Part shown: one piece after another, positions 5,778 through 7,696 of the stretch | How the letters are laid out: each line of letters starts with the position of its first letter | Position numbering within the stretch: the stretch's first letter is position 1 | Source of the DNA: Pseudomonadota bacterium | GTDB lineage: Bacteria; Pseudomonadota; Gammaproteobacteria; Burkholderiales; SG8-39 | DNA: 7,696 nt | Assembly: GCA_021825225.1 (NCBI GenBank) | Contig: JAKAIH010000117.1 | Location: 1 to 7,696, forward strand | Direction of reading: 5' to 3' | Notes under the pieces: generated by a model | What the model saw: only the letters and a program-made list of their open reading frames with translations | Told to the model about the DNA's origin: nothing | The model's database searches: none | Program-made: the position numbers and the translations under genes

Positions 5778-5963
5778 CGCACGGACGGTGAAAACGTTTG
5801 CATCTATAAAAGATATTCCCGCAATTGGTCATGCGGACCCGGCAAGTGGACACCGAACCCGGTGGCGTAAGCACCGAGCGGCGTTGCAGACCACAGCTAC
5901 TGCGCAGGGCATTCTGCGGGACGAAACGGCTTTACATTCAATTTCTCAAAGGAAATTCATATT
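5778..5963. other. Gene-free leader region of the Met-rich/DUF302/YHS operon
   Basis: No convincing gene is seen on either strand. An AT-rich patch at 5791-5817 (TATAAA at 5805-5810) could hold a promoter for the gene at 5964, but no paired -35 hexamer is clear. Two short hairpins are possible: CACCG-AACC-CGGTG (5851-5864) and CGCAG-n6-CTGCG (5903-5918). No CopR-like box was found here, so regulation of this operon by the pair at 1638-3784 is not shown by sequence. Confidence 0.45.
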
Positions 5964-6179
5964 ATGAACTCAACAAACAATACGGCCCTGGCCATTGCGT
6001 CTGTCGTCGTGGCCTTGCTGTTGCTGCTCTTCGGCGGCGGAATGGCGACCGGGACCATGTTCAGTGGCGGGATGATGGGCAGCGGAAGCATGGGCGGGAT
6101 CAGTTGGATGTGGCTTCCAACCTTGCTTGTCGTCGTACTGGGCGTGGCGTTGTTCTCGGCCATCGTCGGAAAGAAGTAA
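5964..6179 (+). CDS. Small Gly/Met-rich two-helix membrane protein
   Basis: The 71-aa product has two predicted membrane helices, about 7-25 and 48-68. They are joined by a Gly/Met/Ser loop (about 24-46: GGGMATGTMFSGGMMGSGSM) with five Met residues. Exposed Met in such a loop is a common soft-metal ligand for Cu(I)/Ag(I), so a metal-handling role is plausible but inferred. AAAGGAAA at 5948-5955 lies 8 bases before the ATG. It is the first gene of the run continuing to the window end. I do not recognise a named family. Confidence 0.75.
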   Translation: MNSTNNTALAIASVVVALLLLLFGGGMATGTMFSGGMMGSGSMGGISWMWLPTLLVVVLGVALFSAIVGKK

Positions 6180-6312
6180 GGCAGGCAGACGGACCGCCGG
6201 AGGTCAGGGTGGGCCATCGCGGACCTGCCGCCCGTGCGCACACTGCAGGGACTCCCAATGGTCGCCAGTAACGGAAACATGAATCCATACAACCCTAAAA
6301 GGAAAGACCATT

Positions 6313-6795
6313 ATGAAAACCTCGATGCTCGTCGCTGCAATCGTAGCCGGCGCCCTGGCAGCGCCGATCGTATCAGCGCAGGACAAATCTCTGTCAGCAC
6401 CTACCTCGGCGCAGAAGAAATCGGCTCCCGCCAGACAGGCGATGACCATGGACATGGACAAACAAATGTCCCAGATGCAGGAGAACATGAAGACCATGCA
6501 GCAACAGATGGAAAAACTTCAGGCGACGACCGACCCGCAGGAACGCCAGAAGCTGATGCAGGCGCACGCGCAGACCATGCAGGAAAACATGCAGGCAATG
6601 CGCTGCATGGGCGGCCCGATGATGATGGGCAGCGGTCAGGGTGGCGGCACGGCAAAGGGTGGCCATAAACATACGGCACGCGGCGACATGACGCAACGCC
6701 AGGAAATGATGGAAAAACGCATGGACATGATGCAAATGATGATGGAGCAGATGCTGCAGCACGATCAGATGATGCAATCCTCGCCCGTCAAATAA
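6313..6795 (+). CDS. Met-rich secreted protein, putative periplasmic copper/silver-binding protein
   Basis: The 160-aa product has a signal peptide with likely cleavage near VSA-Q (residue 22/23). The mature chain has about 28 Met among 138 residues. Two helical, coiled-coil-like Met/Gln segments (about 43-98 and 125-155; for example MQMMMEQML) flank a Gly-rich centre with GGPMMMGSG (100-108) and GGHKH (116-120). One Cys is present (Cys98, in RCMGG). Dense Met plus His is typical of periplasmic Cu(I)/Ag(I) binders and sponges, but I cannot place it in a named family. AAAAGGAAAG at 6297-6306 precedes the ATG. It sits 133 bp after the small membrane protein and 28 bp before the DUF302 gene. Confidence 0.8.
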   Translation: MKTSMLVAAIVAGALAAPIVSAQDKSLSAPTSAQKKSAPARQAMTMDMDKQMSQMQENMKTMQQQMEKLQATTDPQERQKLMQAHAQTMQENMQAMRCMGGPMMMGSGQGGGTAKGGHKHTARGDMTQRQEMMEKRMDMMQMMMEQMLQHDQMMQSSPVK

Positions 6796-6823
6796 TCGCT
6801 AATTTTGAAATAGGAGTCGATTC

Positions 6824-7213
6824 ATGTACGGATTCAGTACTAAGTTAAAGCTGCCGTTCGACGCCGCCGTCGCGAAAGTCACCGAGGCCCTGAAAAAGGA
6901 AGGTTTCGGCGTGCTCAGCGATATCGATGTCAAGGCGACGCTGAAAGCCAAGCTCAATATCGAGCATCGGCCGTATCGCATCCTCGGCGCCTGCAATCCG
7001 CCGCTCGCCCATCGCGCGATCGAGGCGGACCCGGACATCGGTTTGTTGCTGCCGTGCAACGTGGTCGTGCGCGAAGACGCCGATGCAAGCATAACGGTTG
7101 CATTCATGGATCCCGAGGCGGTGTTGCAACTGGTCGACAAAGCGGAAGTCACTGCCATAGGCAGGGACGTGCGGGCACTTCTGCAGCGGGTCTGCGCCAG
7201 CCTGAAGGCGTGA
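6824..7213 (+). CDS. DUF302 domain protein
   Basis: The 129-aa product has no signal peptide and is probably cytoplasmic. Almost the whole length matches the DUF302 pattern: an N-terminal helix-strand unit ([20 protein letters not shown], 12-31), then [20 protein letters not shown] (51-70) and the core [14 protein letters not shown] (71-84). Cys57 and Cys78 lie in conserved positions. The biochemical role of DUF302 is unknown to me; such genes recur in heavy-metal and redox clusters. TAGGAG (6811-6816) is well placed before the ATG at 6824. Tight spacing to the Met-rich gene upstream supports co-transcription. Confidence 0.9.
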   Translation: MYGFSTKLKLPFDAAVAKVTEALKKEGFGVLSDIDVKATLKAKLNIEHRPYRILGACNPPLAHRAIEADPDIGLLLPCNVVVREDADASITVAFMDPEAVLQLVDKAEVTAIGRDVRALLQRVCASLKA

Positions 7214-7278
7214 CGCGGGGACAGGATGCGGGCGCGCAGCAACAAGGGACGCAACACAGCTGGACCAAGAGGAGACGA

Positions 7279-7611
7279 ATGATGGATGCGGAAAGCCTGA
7301 AAAGCCTCACCTCGCTTATTGTTTGGGGCGGCCTTTTCTTCCTCATGATGCGCTACGGCTGCGGCGCTCACATGATGGGTGGCCACAAGCACGGCGGGCA
7401 CGGCGAGGCAGCGCCGGGTGGCTACGTCAAGGACCCCGTTTGCGGCATGGCGGTCGACCCGAACAACGCTGCTGCCACTGCGGAGCACGGCAGCACTACT
7501 TATTACTTCTGCTCCGCCTCGTGCCACGACAAATTCGAGCAGGCGCCGGAGCGATATGCCGGCGCGGCCACGCAAGCCGGACAGCAGCACGGAGGACATC
7601 GTCATGGATAA
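7279..7611 (+). CDS. Membrane-anchored YHS-domain protein with His/Met-rich flanks
   Basis: The 110-aa product has an N-terminal membrane helix (about 11-24), a juxtamembrane metal-ligand stretch (CGAHMMGGHKHGGHG, 28-42), a YHS domain (about 49-95) and a His-rich tail (HGGHRHG, 104-110). The YHS signature is YVKDPVCGMAVD (49-60) plus YYFCSASCHDKF (75-86), so Cys55, Cys78 and Cys82 are candidate ligands. YHS domains are metal-binding modules also fused to copper P-type ATPases, so metal capture or hand-over at the membrane is the likely role. Two adjacent in-frame ATGs follow AAGAGGAG (7267-7274); the second (7282) is better spaced, the first is used here. The open frame extends far upstream without a ribosome-binding site and overlaps the DUF302 gene, so longer starts are rejected. 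Confidence 0.88.
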   Translation: MMDAESLKSLTSLIVWGGLFFLMMRYGCGAHMMGGHKHGGHGEAAPGGYVKDPVCGMAVDPNNAAATAEHGSTTYYFCSASCHDKFEQAPERYAGAATQAGQQHGGHRHG

Positions 7612-7696
7612 TAGGCTCGACTGGCGTGTTGTCGGTTTGGCGGCCGGCTTGTTCCTGGTCGTATCGTATGTGTTTTGCGTAGCCTACGACCTTGCG
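7604..7696 (+). CDS. Start of a small membrane protein (runs off the window)
   Basis: The ATG at 7604 opens a frame that stays open to the window end (31 codons): MDNRLDWRVVGLAAGLFLVV, then SYVFCVAYDLA. It shows an N-terminal membrane helix at about 9-27. The start overlaps the end of the YHS gene by 8 bp and has GGAGGA (7591-7596) in front, so the two are probably translationally coupled. The pattern (helix followed by CVxYDL) recalls small membrane proteins found beside YHS and copper-resistance genes, but the family cannot be fixed from this fragment. Confidence 0.7.
   Translation, partial: MDNRLDWRVVGLAAGLFLVVSYVFCVAYDLA

Noticed and set aside
5668..5874. Minus-strand 68-codon frame in the intergenic region
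   Set aside because: It has no signal peptide, domain or ribosome-binding site, and it overlaps the better supported methyltransferase remnant on the other strand.
7054..7278. Extended N-terminus of the YHS protein inside the DUF302 gene
   Set aside because: That part is out of frame with a clear DUF302 domain, is Arg/Gly-rich noise and lacks a ribosome-binding site, whereas AAGAGGAG precedes 7279/7282.
1..7696. CRISPR array, insertion sequence, tRNA or rRNA
   Set aside because: No regularly spaced repeats, transposase frame, terminal repeats with target duplication, or RNA-gene signatures were seen.

Overview
The window looks like chromosomal DNA from a high-GC Betaproteobacterium. This is inferred from the classical two-domain ArgA, the CusRS/CopRS-type two-component pair, the GC-rich codon use and the set of small copper-associated proteins. 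No rRNA, tRNA, transposase, integrase or CRISPR array is visible.

Layout, left to right. (1) 1-290: the last 22 codons of an unidentified plus-strand gene, then a convergent intergenic region holding a perfect 20-bp inverted repeat and a second, adjacent hairpin. (2) 291-3784, minus strand: a compact run whose transcription order is response regulator (3101-3784), sensor kinase (1638-3104, ATGA overlap) and argA (291-1631, starting 6 bp after the kinase stop). A metal-responsive regulatory pair is thus head-to-tail with the first enzyme of arginine synthesis. (3) 3785-4018: a divergent regulatory region with a CopR/CusR-like operator. (4) 4019-5546, plus strand: two paralogous small secreted His-containing proteins (90 and 101 aa) on either side of a membrane-anchored DsbA-like thiol-disulfide protein. 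An intrinsic terminator follows the first paralogue and a second CopR-like operator precedes the second. (5) 5547-5963: a gene-poor stretch with what looks like the C-terminal remnant of an isoprenylcysteine/phospholipid methyltransferase-family gene. (6) 5964-7696, plus strand: a probable operon of a small Gly/Met-rich two-helix membrane protein, a Met-rich secreted protein, a DUF302 protein, a membrane-anchored YHS-domain protein with His/Met-rich flanks, and the start of a further membrane protein that overlaps the YHS gene and runs off the window.

Working model (inference): the kinase senses periplasmic Cu(I)/Ag(I). The regulator then acts on operators at 3850-3865 and 5109-5124, and switches on small periplasmic and membrane proteins rich in His, Met and Cys that bind or hand over metal, plus a thiol-disulfide protein. 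No efflux RND system, P-type ATPase or multicopper oxidase lies in the window; these may lie beyond 7696. The least described part is the twin His-protein/DsbA-like cassette with its CopR-like operators.
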